A stretch of 10,853 bases of DNA from Pseudomonadota bacterium (GCA_022567015.1 JADFHR010000101.1:1-10853); one strand, 5' to 3'. Counted from the first letter of the stretch, positions 1 to 7,455 are shown. Translations and numbers: made by a program. The notes: generated by a model from the letters alone, not told the origin.

Positions 1-168
1 GACGGTCTCGGCCGTCCATGCACGGCCTTTCCGGGTGGTGAAGCCGCGGGCGTTCAGGGACTCGGCGATGCGCCCGGGATCACTCGCCCCGGCGGCGCGC
101 GCGTCCTCGATCTCCGCCACGACGCGCCGCATGAACGCCTCGGCCGGCAATTCCGGGATGGACTTCAT
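1..168 (-). CDS. Recombinase-like helix-turn-helix protein, 5' part only
   Basis: Seen: an open minus-strand frame of 56 codons from an ATG at 168 to the left edge without a stop, so the C-terminus is missing. It starts MKSIPELPAE; residues about 33-56 read RIAESLNARGFTTRKGRAW followed by TAETV. Known: this resembles the loop and helix of the DNA-binding 'Recombinase' region of serine recombinases (a pattern of the kind 'LN..G..T..G..W...TV'), and small stand-alone proteins with only this HTH-like part occur in alphaproteobacteria. Inference: a small DNA-binding protein of unknown role, not a full recombinase, because no resolvase catalytic domain precedes it. It diverges from thrC across a 130-bp spacer. 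No clear Shine-Dalgarno sequence lies before the ATG, so the exact start is uncertain. Confidence 0.5.
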   Translation of the reverse strand, partial: MKSIPELPAEAFMRRVVAEIEDARAAGASDPGRIAESLNARGFTTRKGRAWTAETV

Positions 169-229
169 TGATGGCGCGACGGTAGCACCCAATATCGATC
201 CATTCCAGCGTACACGGCGCGGTCCTGGC

Positions 230-258
230 TTGCTTGCGCGGGGGTGGCCCCGTGTATA
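230..258 (+). promoter_or_regulatory. Possible thrC promoter
   Basis: TTGCTT (230-235) and TGTATA (253-258) are separated by 17 bp, about 40 bp before the thrC start. The match to a sigma70-type consensus is weak, and overlapping choices such as TATAGG at 255-260 are possible. It is the best candidate in the short divergent spacer (169-298), which otherwise holds nothing recognisable. Confidence 0.25.
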
Positions 259-298
259 GGGTGACCGCTCCGGAACTCCCGGACCGAAAGGGGATTCG

Positions 299-1705
299 GT
301 GAAATACGTCAGCACCCGGGGGTCGGCCCCGGCGCTTCCGTTCGACGACGTGCTGCTGGCCGGCCTGGCCCGCGACGGCGGGCTTTACGTGCCCGAAACC
401 TGGCCGCGGTTCTCCAGGGCCGAAATCGAGGCCTTGCGCGGATTGCCGTATGGGGAACTGGCGGCGCGGGTGATGCAGCCCTTCGTCGGCGGGCGCATCG
501 CCGAGGCCGATTTCGCCCGCCTGGTGGCGCAGTCCTACGCCGACTTCGGCCACGCGGCGGTGGCACCGCTTTCGCAGCTCGGGGCGAACACGTGGCTTCT
601 GGAGTTGTTCCATGGGCCCACCCTGTCGTTCAAGGACTACGCCCTGCAGCTTGTCGGCCGCCTGTTCGACCATGTGCTCAAGCAACGGGGCCAGGGGGTG
701 ACCATCGTCGGCGCCACCTCGGGCGACACCGGCCCGGCCGCCATCGAGGCCTGCCGCGACCGCGAGGCGATCGAGATCTTCATCCTCCATCCCAAGGGGC
801 GCGTATCGGAGGTGCAGCGCCGGCAGATGACCACGGTGCTCTCGCCCAATGTGCACAACGTGGCCATCGAGGGCACGTTCGATGACTGCCAGGACCTGGT
901 GAAGGCCATGTTCAACGACCAGGCCTTCCGCGAGCGCTTCCGTCTCGGCGCCTTTAATTCCATCAACTGGGCCCGGATCATGGCCCAGATCGTATATTTC
1001 TTCGCCGCCGCGACGGCCCTGGGGGCGCCGCGGCGCGCCGTCACGTTCGCCGTGCCGACGGGCAACTTCGGCAACGTGTATGCCGCCTATGCCGCCCGCA
1101 AGATGGGTCTGCCGGTGAAAAGGCTTGTCGTCGGGTCCAACACCAACGACATCCTGACTCGCTTCTTCGATATCGGGACCATGGAAATGGTGCCGGTGAC
1201 CGCCACCGTGAGCCCCAGCATGGACATCCAGGTTTCGAGCAATTTCGAGCGCCTCCTGTTCGATTACTACGGCCGCGACGGCGCCCGGCTGGCCGGCGTG
1301 ATGGCCCGCTTCCGCCGCCAGGGCCGGGTGACCTTCGGGGCGGCCCGCTGGCGGCGCATGGGCCGGCTGTTCGCCGGGTACCGCCTGGACGACGGGGCCA
1401 CCAAGGCGGCGATCCGGCGCCTGTACGAGGCGACCGGGCACCTGCTCGACCCCCACACCGCCATCGGCGTGGTCGCCGGCGAGGCGTGCCACGGGGAGTC
1501 CGATTCCGCCCTGGTCTGTGTGGCGACGGCGCATCCGGCCAAGTTTCCGGCCGCGGTGGAGGAGGCGACCGGCGTCCGCCCGGCCTTGCCGGCGCGGATG
1601 GCCGACCTGTTCGAGCGCCGGGAGCGCTGCGAGGTCCTGCCCAACGACCTCGGGACCGTGCAGGATTTCGTGAGCGCGCGCCTGGCCGCGAAGGCGGCCG
1701 CATGA
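299..1705 (+). CDS. thrC: Threonine synthase
   Basis: Makes threonine from O-phosphohomoserine with release of phosphate; PLP-dependent, cytosolic, last step of threonine synthesis. Seen: 468 residues from a GTG at 299, with a purine-rich AAAGGGG stretch (287-293) as ribosome binding site. The N-terminus MKYVSTRG is the typical opening of the family. GPTLSFKDYALQLVG carries the PLP lysine (Lys112). ATSGDTGPAA and PTGNFGN are the phosphate- and cofactor-binding segments, and NTNDILTRFF follows. Length and motif order fit the full-length bacterial and fungal-type enzyme. Its stop overlaps the start of the M16 peptidase (ATGA at 1702-1705), so the two are probably co-transcribed and translationally coupled. 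Its pathway partner thrB is in this window but about 7 kb away on the other strand. Confidence 0.97.
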   Translation: MKYVSTRGSAPALPFDDVLLAGLARDGGLYVPETWPRFSRAEIEALRGLPYGELAARVMQPFVGGRIAEADFARLVAQSYADFGHAAVAPLSQLGANTWLLELFHGPTLSFKDYALQLVGRLFDHVLKQRGQGVTIVGATSGDTGPAAIEACRDREAIEIFILHPKGRVSEVQRRQMTTVLSPNVHNVAIEGTFDDCQDLVKAMFNDQAFRERFRLGAFNSINWARIMAQIVYFFAAATALGAPRRAVTFAVPTGNFGNVYAAYAARKMGLPVKRLVVGSNTNDILTRFFDIGTMEMVPVTATVSPSMDIQVSSNFERLLFDYYGRDGARLAGVMARFRRQGRVTFGAARWRRMGRLFAGYRLDDGATKAAIRRLYEATGHLLDPHTAIGVVAGEACHGESDSALVCVATAHPAKFPAAVEEATGVRPALPARMADLFERRERCEVLPNDLGTVQDFVSARLAAKAAA

Positions 1706-2958
1706 GCATACGCGTGTCCACCCTCGGCAGCGGGCTTCGCGTGCTCAGCGACCCCATGGACACGGTGGAGACGGTATCCGTGGGCGTCTGGGTCGAGGTC
1801 GGAGCCCGGTACGAGCGCCCCGAGGTCAACGGCGTTTCCCACCTTCTCGAGCACATGGTCTTCAAGGGCACGGAACGGCGCAGTGCCATCGCCATTGCCG
1901 AGGAAATCGAAGCCGTCGGCGGCCACCTCAACGCCTATACCGCGCGCGAACACACCGCCTATTACGCCAAGATTCTCAAGGAGGACCTGGCGCTGGGCAT
2001 GGACATCATCGCCGACATCGTGCAGAACGCGGTCCTGGCGCCCGAAGAGCTGGCGCGCGAGCGCACGGTCATTCTCCAGGAAATCAACCAGGCCCACGAC
2101 ACCCCCGACGACGTGGTGTTCGACCACTTCCAGGAGGCCGCCTTTCCCGGCCAGGCCCTGGGGCGTCCCGTTCTGGGTTCGGTGGACTCCGTGCGCGACA
2201 TGGGGCGCGACACCATCATCGAGTACATGCGCGCCCATTACAGTGCCCCGCGCATGGTGGTGTCGGCCGCCGGCCGGATGGATCACGAGACCCTGGTGGC
2301 CCTGGCGGAAACCGCCTTCGAGGGCCTGCAGGCCGGCGACGAGGCTCCCCGCGATGCCGCCCGTTACGTGGGCGGTGAGGTGCGCGAGGACAGGGATCTG
2401 GAACAGGTCCACGTGGTGCTCGGCTTCCAGGGCGTTTCGCACAAGGACCCCGACTTCTACGCGGTTTCGGTCCTTTCCACCCTGCTTGGCGGCGGCATGT
2501 CCTCGCGCCTGTTCCAGGAGGTGCGCGAAAAGCGCGGCCTGGTGTACAGCATCTACACCTTTCTCTCGTGTTATACGGACACCGGCCTGTTCGGCATTTA
2601 CGCCGGCACCGGGGAGAAGGACATCGAAGAGCTGATTCCCCTGATCTGCGATGAAATCGCCAAGGTGCGTGGCAACGTCACCGAGGAAGAGGTGGCCCGC
2701 GCCCGCGCCCAGCTCAAGGCCGGCATCCTGATGTCCCTGGAGAGCACGTCGTCGCGTTGCGAGCAACTGGCCCGCCAGATGATGGTCTTCGGCCGCCCGT
2801 TGAGCGTGGACGAAATCGTCGACGAGATCGAAGCGGTGGATGTGGACACCGTCGAAAGGGTGGCCCGGCGAATCACCGCCGGCAAGCCCACCTTGGCGGC
2901 GCTGGGTCCCCTGGGGCGCATGGAAAGTTACGACCGCGTGGCGGAGCGGCTGGCGTAG
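1702..2958 (+). CDS. M16B-family zinc metallopeptidase (mitochondrial processing peptidase-like)
   Basis: A 418-residue zinc peptidase of the pitrilysin/insulinase superfamily, similar to the beta subunit of mitochondrial processing peptidase. Seen: the inverted zinc motif HLLEH at residues 47-51 (His47 and His51 ligands, Glu50 catalytic), with Glu127 in VILQEI, 76 residues downstream, as third ligand. The second half has the glycine-rich loop LLGGGMSSRLFQEVREKRGL and the Arg278/Tyr282 pair that contacts substrate. One N-terminal active domain and one C-terminal inactive domain give the normal ~420-residue length. No signal peptide is seen, so it is probably cytoplasmic. The start is fixed by the ATGA overlap with thrC. 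Known: alphaproteobacterial relatives are the likely ancestors of mitochondrial MPP and often lie beside thrC. The bacterial substrate is unknown. Confidence 0.93.
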   Translation: MSIRVSTLGSGLRVLSDPMDTVETVSVGVWVEVGARYERPEVNGVSHLLEHMVFKGTERRSAIAIAEEIEAVGGHLNAYTAREHTAYYAKILKEDLALGMDIIADIVQNAVLAPEELARERTVILQEINQAHDTPDDVVFDHFQEAAFPGQALGRPVLGSVDSVRDMGRDTIIEYMRAHYSAPRMVVSAAGRMDHETLVALAETAFEGLQAGDEAPRDAARYVGGEVREDRDLEQVHVVLGFQGVSHKDPDFYAVSVLSTLLGGGMSSRLFQEVREKRGLVYSIYTFLSCYTDTGLFGIYAGTGEKDIEELIPLICDEIAKVRGNVTEEEVARARAQLKAGILMSLESTSSRCEQLARQMMVFGRPLSVDEIVDEIEAVDVDTVERVARRITAGKPTLAALGPLGRMESYDRVAERLA

Positions 2959-2961
2959 GCA

Positions 2962-3060
2962 GGTATCAGGGATCAGGGATCAGGGATCAGGGATCAGGGA
3001 TCAGGGATCAGGGATCAGGGATCAGAGGTGGCGGTTTTCTGATACCTGATACCTGATCCC
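2962..3060. repeat. Heptanucleotide tandem repeat with inverted copies (possible bidirectional terminator)
   Basis: Directly after the M16 peptidase stop comes one GGTATCA (2962-2968) and eight exact GGGATCA units (2969-3024) in perfect 7-bp register. A 15-bp spacer (3025-3039) follows, then three inverted units: TGATACC, TGATACC and TGATCCC (3040-3060). Degenerate continuations TGACTTC and TGACGTC run almost to the yqgE stop at 3073. The last three direct units (3004-3024) can pair with the three inverted ones in a 21-bp stem with two mismatches. The array lies between convergent genes, so it may stop transcription from both sides. No gene is present here. Each unit carries a GATC. Confidence 0.9.
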
Positions 3061-3072
3061 TGACTTCTGACG

Positions 3073-3648
3073 TCACGCGTGGCCGGCCGTGTCCGAAAGC
3101 ATGCGCGGGTCGATGCCGAGCTTCTCCATGGCCCGGTCCCACTTGCTGTCCAGGTCGGGGCCGAAAATCAATTCGTCGTCCGCGGCCACATTCAGCCATC
3201 CGTTGCTTTTGATCTCGTTGTCCAGCTGGCCCGGCCCCCAGCCGGCGTAGCCCAGGGCGAGGAGGCACCGGCGCGGCCCCGTGCCCCCGGCAATGGCCTT
3301 GAGGATGTCCACCGTGGCGGTGAGTGCGATCTCCCCGTCCACCACCAGGGTGGCGTCCTGCACGTAGTCGGGCGTGTGCAGGACAAAACCCCGTCCCGAC
3401 TCTACGGGGCCGCCGAAATGAATATTAATGGATTCTTCGACGCTCGCGGTTTCGATGCCCAACTGCTCCAGCAGATCGGGAAAAGTGAGCGACTCGAGCA
3501 CCCGGTTCAGCACCAGCCCCATGGCCCCGTCGGCGCTGTGGGCGCACATGTAGATGACCGTCCTGGCAAAGCGGGGATCCGTCAATCCCGGCATGGCAAA
3601 CAGAATTTGTCCCGACAGGTACTGCTGGGCGTCTTGATGAGTCGACAT
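3073..3648 (-). CDS. yqgE: AlgH/YqgE family protein (UPF0301)
   Basis: A 191-residue protein from an ATG at 3648. Seen: LSGQILFAMPGLTDPRFARTV near the N-terminus, then MGLVLNRVLESLTFPDLLEQLG, NIHFGGPVESGRGFVLH, LGYAGWGPGQLDNEIKSNGWL and a C-terminal LIFGPDLDSKWDRAMEKLGI. These are the conserved blocks of the AlgH/YqgE family in the usual order and length. Known: structures exist for family members, but the molecular function is unresolved; Pseudomonas algH was linked to alginate regulation. The frame stays open far upstream, but conservation begins at MSTHQDAQQYLSG, which supports this start; a weak GAGCGG precedes it. It converges on the M16 peptidase across the heptamer array and diverges from the disulfide reductase gene. 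Confidence 0.93.
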   Translation of the reverse strand: MSTHQDAQQYLSGQILFAMPGLTDPRFARTVIYMCAHSADGAMGLVLNRVLESLTFPDLLEQLGIETASVEESINIHFGGPVESGRGFVLHTPDYVQDATLVVDGEIALTATVDILKAIAGGTGPRRCLLALGYAGWGPGQLDNEIKSNGWLNVAADDELIFGPDLDSKWDRAMEKLGIDPRMLSDTAGHA

Positions 3649-3790
3649 TGTCCGCTCGCATTGGCCACAGCTTTTGAAATCACGGGGCGCCACGGCGCAC
3701 GGGCCAAGACATCCCGACGACACCATTGTCGCACACCACGGGGGCGTGGGAAACCCCGTAGCGTCATCTCCCACCCCATTCCTGTAATGG

Positions 3791-3840
3791 ATCCAAGGCA
3801 AGGGTGGTGGCGCCGTCCATTGCGCCAAAGGCCTTGGAAT
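3791..3840. repeat. Nested inverted repeat in the yqgE/scsB-like intergenic region
   Basis: TCCAAGGC (3792-3799) pairs with GCCTTGGA (3831-3838), and inside it TGGCGC (3808-3813) pairs with GCGCCA (3822-3827) around an 8-nt loop. The 324-bp divergent spacer (3649-3972) holds this element, a short CCATT/AATGG hairpin at 3774-3788, a candidate promoter and a perfect hairpin at 3917-3940, and no convincing gene. Function unknown; it could be a structured leader or a cruciform. Confidence 0.5.
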
Positions 3841-3884
3841 CAAGCCCCGGGAGCGGTAAAGAGTCCGTGAACATCCATACTTTT

Positions 3885-3914
3885 TTGAGATTCCCTGATT
3901 AAAATCCATATGAA
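3885..3914 (+). promoter_or_regulatory. Candidate promoter for the disulfide reductase gene
   Basis: TTGAGA (3885-3890) and TATGAA (3909-3914) are 18 bp apart, in a locally AT-rich stretch unlike the surrounding GC-rich DNA. If used, transcription would begin near 3921, downstream of the ATG at 3910. That argues against 3910 as the translation start and for the TTG at 3973. Confidence 0.4.
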
Positions 3915-3916
3915 TA

Positions 3917-3940
3917 GGGACGCGGCGGGTGCCGCGTCCC
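3917..3940. repeat. Perfect 10-bp stem hairpin before the disulfide reductase gene
   Basis: GGGACGCGGC (3917-3926) and GCCGCGTCCC (3931-3940) are exact inverted copies around a GGGT loop. No T-run follows on either strand, so it is not a classical intrinsic terminator. With the predicted promoter just upstream it would lie at the very 5' end of the mRNA and could protect it or act as a control element. Confidence 0.6.
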
Positions 3941-3972
3941 TCGGGTACGGTGATGAAGCGGGCGGGGATGTC

Positions 3973-6099
3973 TTGACGCGCAGAACGGGACGGTTGGCGA
4001 TTTTGGCGCTTTCGGCGTTGGCCGCGTCGTGGCTTTGCCCTTCCGTGGTCTCGGCGGCGGCGTCGCCATGGGCGGAAACCGAACAGGCGACCGTGCGCCT
4101 GGTGGCGGCGACCGAGGCGGTGGGCGCGGCGAAGAAGGTGTCGCTCGGCCTGCACTTCCGCCTGCGCGAGGGCTGGAAGATCTACTGGCGCTCGCCCGGC
4201 GACGCCGGTTATCCGCCGCGCGTCGACTGGTCGGGGTCGGAAAACCTGGCGGGCGCGACCCTGTCCTGGCCGGCGCCGGAGCGATTCTCGATCCTCGGCT
4301 TCGAAACCCTCGGCTACACCGGCGAGGTGGTGTTGCCCGTCACCGCGACCCTGGCCCGGGCGGGCGAGCCGCTCATCGTTCGCGCCACCGTCGAGTATCT
4401 CACCTGCAGGGAAATCTGCATTCCCTACGAGGCGGAACTGGCCCTGCGCCTGCCGGCCGGGGGGGCGGGGCCGAGCCGGTTTGCCCATCTCATCAACCGC
4501 TTTGCCGTCCACGTGCCGGGAGACGGGTCCGCCCACGGGGTGGCCATAGAGAAGGCCGAGGTCGTGGACGGAGGCGCGGGCACCGTGCTGCGGGTCACCG
4601 CAAGCGCGACCATGCCGTTCGTCGCCCCCGACCTGTACGTGGAGGGGCCGGAAGACCTGCTGTTCTCGGCGCCCAGGGTCAGCCTGAAGGACGGCGGCAA
4701 AGGCGTTCTCCTGGAGGTTTCCGTGGACGGCGCCCCGGAAACCGGCCTGGCCGGCACCCGCCTGACCATGACCCTTGTCGACGGGGCCCGCTCCGCCGAG
4801 CGCACCCTCGCCGTGGTTGCGCCGCCGCCGGGCACCGTGCCTGGGGTCGTGGCGGAGGCGCCGCTATCGCTGCCGTTGATCCTGGTCCTGGCGGTGCTCG
4901 GCGGGCTGATCCTCAACCTCATGCCCTGCGTGCTTCCCGTCCTCTCGATCAAGCTTCTGGGGGTGGTCGGCCACGGCGGCGGCGAGCGGCGCGCGGTCAG
5001 CCTCAGCTTCATGGCCTCCGCCGCCGGCATCGTGGTTTCGTTCCTGCTCCTGGCGGGGGCGCTGGTGTGGGTCAAGGCGGCCGGCATGGCCGTGGGCTGG
5101 GGTATCCAGTTCCAGTACCCCTGGTTCCTCATCGCCATGACCCTGATGGTGGCGCTGTTCGCCTGCAACCTGTGGGGATTCTTCGACGTCGGGCTGCCCC
5201 GATGGCTGGCCGATGTGGGCGGCGGCGCGAGCCGTGTTCGCGGCCTTGCCGGGCATTTTCTTTCCGGCGGCTTCGCGACGCTGCTGGCGACCCCGTGTTC
5301 GGCGCCGTTCCTGGGCACCGCCGTCGGTTTTGCCCTGTCCCGCGGACCGGCCGAGATTTTCGCCATCTTCGCCGCCCTCGGCGTCGGGCTGGCGCTGCCC
5401 TATCTGGCGGTGGCGGCGGTGCCGGGGCTGGCGACGCGGCTGCCCCGGCCCGGCCCGTGGATGGCGACCTTGCGCCGGGTACTCGGCTTCGCCCTGGCGG
5501 CGACGGGCGTGTGGCTGCTTACCGTACTCGCCGCGCAGGTGGGCCCCGCGGCGGCCGTTGCCGTTGGCGTGTTGGTGGCCGGCGCCGGGGCGGCCCTCTT
5601 CGTGCGACGGCGCGCCGGCCGGCGGCTCGGGCGCGCCGGCGCTGCGGCCACGGCCGTGCTGGCCGGTTTGGCGTTCCTGGTTCCGGCGGCCCTTCCCGCG
5701 GGCGCCCCGGTGCCGGCGGCGGCCACCGAAGCGCTCCCCGGGGACCTGTGGAGGCCCTTCGACGAGGCCGCCATCCCCGAACTGGTGGCGGCGGGAAAGA
5801 CCGTTTTCGTCGATGTCAGCGCCGACTGGTGCATCACCTGCCAGATCAACAAGACATTCGTTATTTTGAGGGGCGACGTAATCAAACGCCTGACCAGCGG
5901 CGCCGTGGTCCCCATGCAGGCCGACTGGACCCTGCCCGACGAAGCCGTCTCCAGGTACCTGGCGCGGTTCGGGCGCTACGGCATTCCCTTCGACGCCGTC
6001 TACGGCCCGGGCGCGCCGGACGGGATCGTCCTGCCCGAACTGCTCACCGAAGAGGCGGTCCTGGCGGCCCTCGACCGCGCCGCCGGCCCGGCCCGGTGA
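3973..6099 (+). CDS. ScsB/DsbD-type protein-disulfide reductase (thiol:disulfide interchange, membrane)
   Basis: Carries electrons from cytoplasmic thioredoxin across the inner membrane to periplasmic proteins. Seen (708 residues from the TTG at 3973): a signal peptide (TRR, hydrophobic run, VVSAAA); a long periplasmic region of about 290 residues with TCREIC (Cys145/Cys149) in its first half; about eight membrane helices at roughly 300-575, with NLMPCVLPVL (Cys319) and ATPCSAPFLG (Cys442) as the transmembrane redox pair; and a C-terminal thioredoxin domain with WCITC (Cys620/Cys623). The long N-terminal region is ScsB-like, larger than the corresponding domain of E. coli DsbD. The frame is also open from an ATG at 3910, but that start has no ribosome site and would place the 3917-3940 hairpin inside the gene; GCGGGG precedes the TTG. 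A peroxiredoxin gene follows in the same direction after 100 bp. Confidence 0.92.
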   Translation: MTRRTGRLAILALSALAASWLCPSVVSAAASPWAETEQATVRLVAATEAVGAAKKVSLGLHFRLREGWKIYWRSPGDAGYPPRVDWSGSENLAGATLSWPAPERFSILGFETLGYTGEVVLPVTATLARAGEPLIVRATVEYLTCREICIPYEAELALRLPAGGAGPSRFAHLINRFAVHVPGDGSAHGVAIEKAEVVDGGAGTVLRVTASATMPFVAPDLYVEGPEDLLFSAPRVSLKDGGKGVLLEVSVDGAPETGLAGTRLTMTLVDGARSAERTLAVVAPPPGTVPGVVAEAPLSLPLILVLAVLGGLILNLMPCVLPVLSIKLLGVVGHGGGERRAVSLSFMASAAGIVVSFLLLAGALVWVKAAGMAVGWGIQFQYPWFLIAMTLMVALFACNLWGFFDVGLPRWLADVGGGASRVRGLAGHFLSGGFATLLATPCSAPFLGTAVGFALSRGPAEIFAIFAALGVGLALPYLAVAAVPGLATRLPRPGPWMATLRRVLGFALAATGVWLLTVLAAQVGPAAAVAVGVLVAGAGAALFVRRRAGRRLGRAGAAATAVLAGLAFLVPAALPAGAPVPAAATEALPGDLWRPFDEAAIPELVAAGKTVFVDVSADWCITCQINKTFVILRGDVIKRLTSGAVVPMQADWTLPDEAVSRYLARFGRYGIPFDAVYGPGAPDGIVLPELLTEEAVLAALDRAAGPAR

Positions 6100-6185
6100 G
6101 TCGGGGCTGGATTCCCGGGCCAGAGGCTTTATCTTTTCGGCGGCAGGGGCGGAAAATTCACGGGTCCGGTTAAACGAAATCACAG

Positions 6186-6192
6186 GGAGGAG
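6186..6192 (+). promoter_or_regulatory. Strong ribosome binding site of the peroxiredoxin gene
   Basis: GGAGGAG within AGGGAGGAGG lies about 7 nt before the ATG at 6200. It is the best Shine-Dalgarno match in the window and suggests high expression. Confidence 0.75.
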
Positions 6193-6199
6193 GGCAGCG

Positions 6200-6682
6200 A
6201 TGACCATACAAGTTGGCGATTCCATTCCGTCGGCGACGCTGAACATCATGACGGCGGACGGCCCCAGCGCCATTACCACCGACGACATCTTCAAGGGCAA
6301 GACGGTGGCGCTGTTCGGCCTGCCCGGGGCCTTCACGCCGACGTGCTCGGCCCAGCACCTGCCCGGCTTCGTCGCCAACGCCGACGCCCTCAAGGCCAAG
6401 GGCGTGGACAGCATCGTCTGCCTGGCGGTCAATGACGTCTTCGTCATGGGCGCCTGGGGCAAGGACCAGAACGTGGGCGACAAGGTGACGTTGGTGGCCG
6501 ACGGCAGCGCCGCCTTCACCAAGGCCGCGGGGCTGGAACTCGACCTCATCGAACGGGGTCTGGGGCTCAGGTGCCAGCGCTTTTCCATGGTGGTCGACGA
6601 CGGGGTGGTGAAAAGCCTCAACATCGACCCGGCGGGCACCTTCGAGGCCACCAGCGCCGAGAAGATTCTGGAGCAGCTGTAG
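6200..6682 (+). CDS. Peroxiredoxin, Prx5 (redoxin) type
   Basis: Reduces hydrogen peroxide and organic hydroperoxides with a cysteine thiol. Seen: 160 residues with PGAFTPTCS holding the peroxidatic Cys49, the conserved CLAVNDVFVMGAWGKDQ block containing Cys74, and GLGLRCQRFSMVVDDGVV near the C-terminus, the Prx5 catalytic-arginine region. Length and motifs match the Prx5 subfamily. Cys125 sits next to the arginine where many relatives have Ser; whether it acts as resolving cysteine is unknown. No signal peptide, so it should be cytoplasmic, on the opposite side of the membrane from the periplasmic domains of the upstream reductase. The strong ribosome binding site suggests abundant protein. 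Confidence 0.95.
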   Translation: MTIQVGDSIPSATLNIMTADGPSAITTDDIFKGKTVALFGLPGAFTPTCSAQHLPGFVANADALKAKGVDSIVCLAVNDVFVMGAWGKDQNVGDKVTLVADGSAAFTKAAGLELDLIERGLGLRCQRFSMVVDDGVVKSLNIDPAGTFEATSAEKILEQL

Positions 6683-6725
6683 GGGGCTCAATAGGGGCCC
6701 AACCCCTGAAACGTCCCCAGCGGCG

Positions 6726-7421
6726 TTATCCGGCCGCGTGGAGTATTCCGTGGCGGCTCCGCCGCTCCCCGCCGGCCCGCGCCCGCAGCGCCCGCACCTG
6801 GAAGAGCACGCTCAGGTGCATGAAGACGAACAGCGGTACGATGAAGCTGGGAAACAGGATCAGCGGCCAATACTCCAGTGGCGCACTGGTGATCGACCCG
6901 GCGGATAGGGCCGGGAACGCGCCGGATGCCAAAGTGGACGTCACCGCCGCGCCGACGAAATCCAGCAGCCCGAGCAGGTTCCACACGATGAAGCGACCGC
7001 TCCGGGCGAACTCCGGCCGGCGCATGAGGGCCAGCACCACGAGCGGCGCGGTGAGGCCCACGGCGACGTCGCCGAGGCCCGCCGGCCAGGCGAACAGGCC
7101 CGGCAGCACGTCGAAGGCGTAGAGCGGCAGAAACGCGAAGCCGACGACGCGCCAAAGCTGGAGCATGGTCAGGAAGCGGATGTCCTGAGACATCACGAAG
7201 CCCCGGAACGCCGGCGACGCGGCATACAGGCCGAGGAAAACGGCGATCGGCACGACCACCGACAGGAGCACCGGGCGGAACACCTGGTCCGGTCCGGCGA
7301 TAAAGATCCCCGACGTGCCGGCGACGGCGGCAAGGGCGAACCATACGGTCAAGACGGCGGCCAGGGTGGCCTTGGCGGAAAAGCTCCAGGCGGAGCCCAT
7401 TTCTTTTTCAGCGGCAGACAT
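6726..7421 (-). CDS. Six-helix integral membrane protein of unknown function, MarR-linked
   Basis: I do not recognise a named family. Seen: 231 residues from the ATG at 7421, with AGGAG 8 nt upstream (a further upstream ATG at 7439 lacks such a site). About six hydrophobic segments lie at residues 17-38, 50-68, 85-105, 115-133, 144-165 and 183-207. The central motif LQLWRVVGFAFLPLYAF then LPGLFAWPAGLGDVAVGLTAP is rich in aromatic, Gly and Pro residues and looks like a conserved core. The C-terminus is basic (RARAGGERRSRH), probably cytoplasmic. No catalytic motif or cysteine pair is visible. It follows marR on the same strand with an 84-bp gap holding a second copy of the marR operator-like sequence, so it is probably the regulated target of that MarR protein. 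A transport, sensing or detoxification role is only a guess. Confidence 0.8.
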   Translation of the reverse strand: MSAAEKEMGSAWSFSAKATLAAVLTVWFALAAVAGTSGIFIAGPDQVFRPVLLSVVVPIAVFLGLYAASPAFRGFVMSQDIRFLTMLQLWRVVGFAFLPLYAFDVLPGLFAWPAGLGDVAVGLTAPLVVLALMRRPEFARSGRFIVWNLLGLLDFVGAAVTSTLASGAFPALSAGSITSAPLEYWPLILFPSFIVPLFVFMHLSVLFQVRALRARAGGERRSRHGILHAAG

Positions 7422-7455
7422 TCTTCCAACTCCTCTCATGGTGTTTGACGAACGG

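Noticed and set aside
80..1534. Long minus-strand frame (484 codons) opposite thrC
   Set aside because: It lies antisense to a clearly conserved thrC, is low-complexity Arg/Gly/His-rich and has no recognisable domain; typical of high-GC mirror frames.
1267..2766. Long minus-strand frame (499 codons) opposite the M16 peptidase
   Set aside because: Antisense to conserved zinc-peptidase codons, compositionally biased, no motif.
2962..3060. CRISPR array
   Set aside because: The units are only 7 bp and directly adjacent, with no spacers; it is a simple tandem repeat.
4864..6651. Long minus-strand frame (595 codons) opposite the disulfide reductase and peroxiredoxin
   Set aside because: Spans two well-supported genes in antisense and shows no domain.
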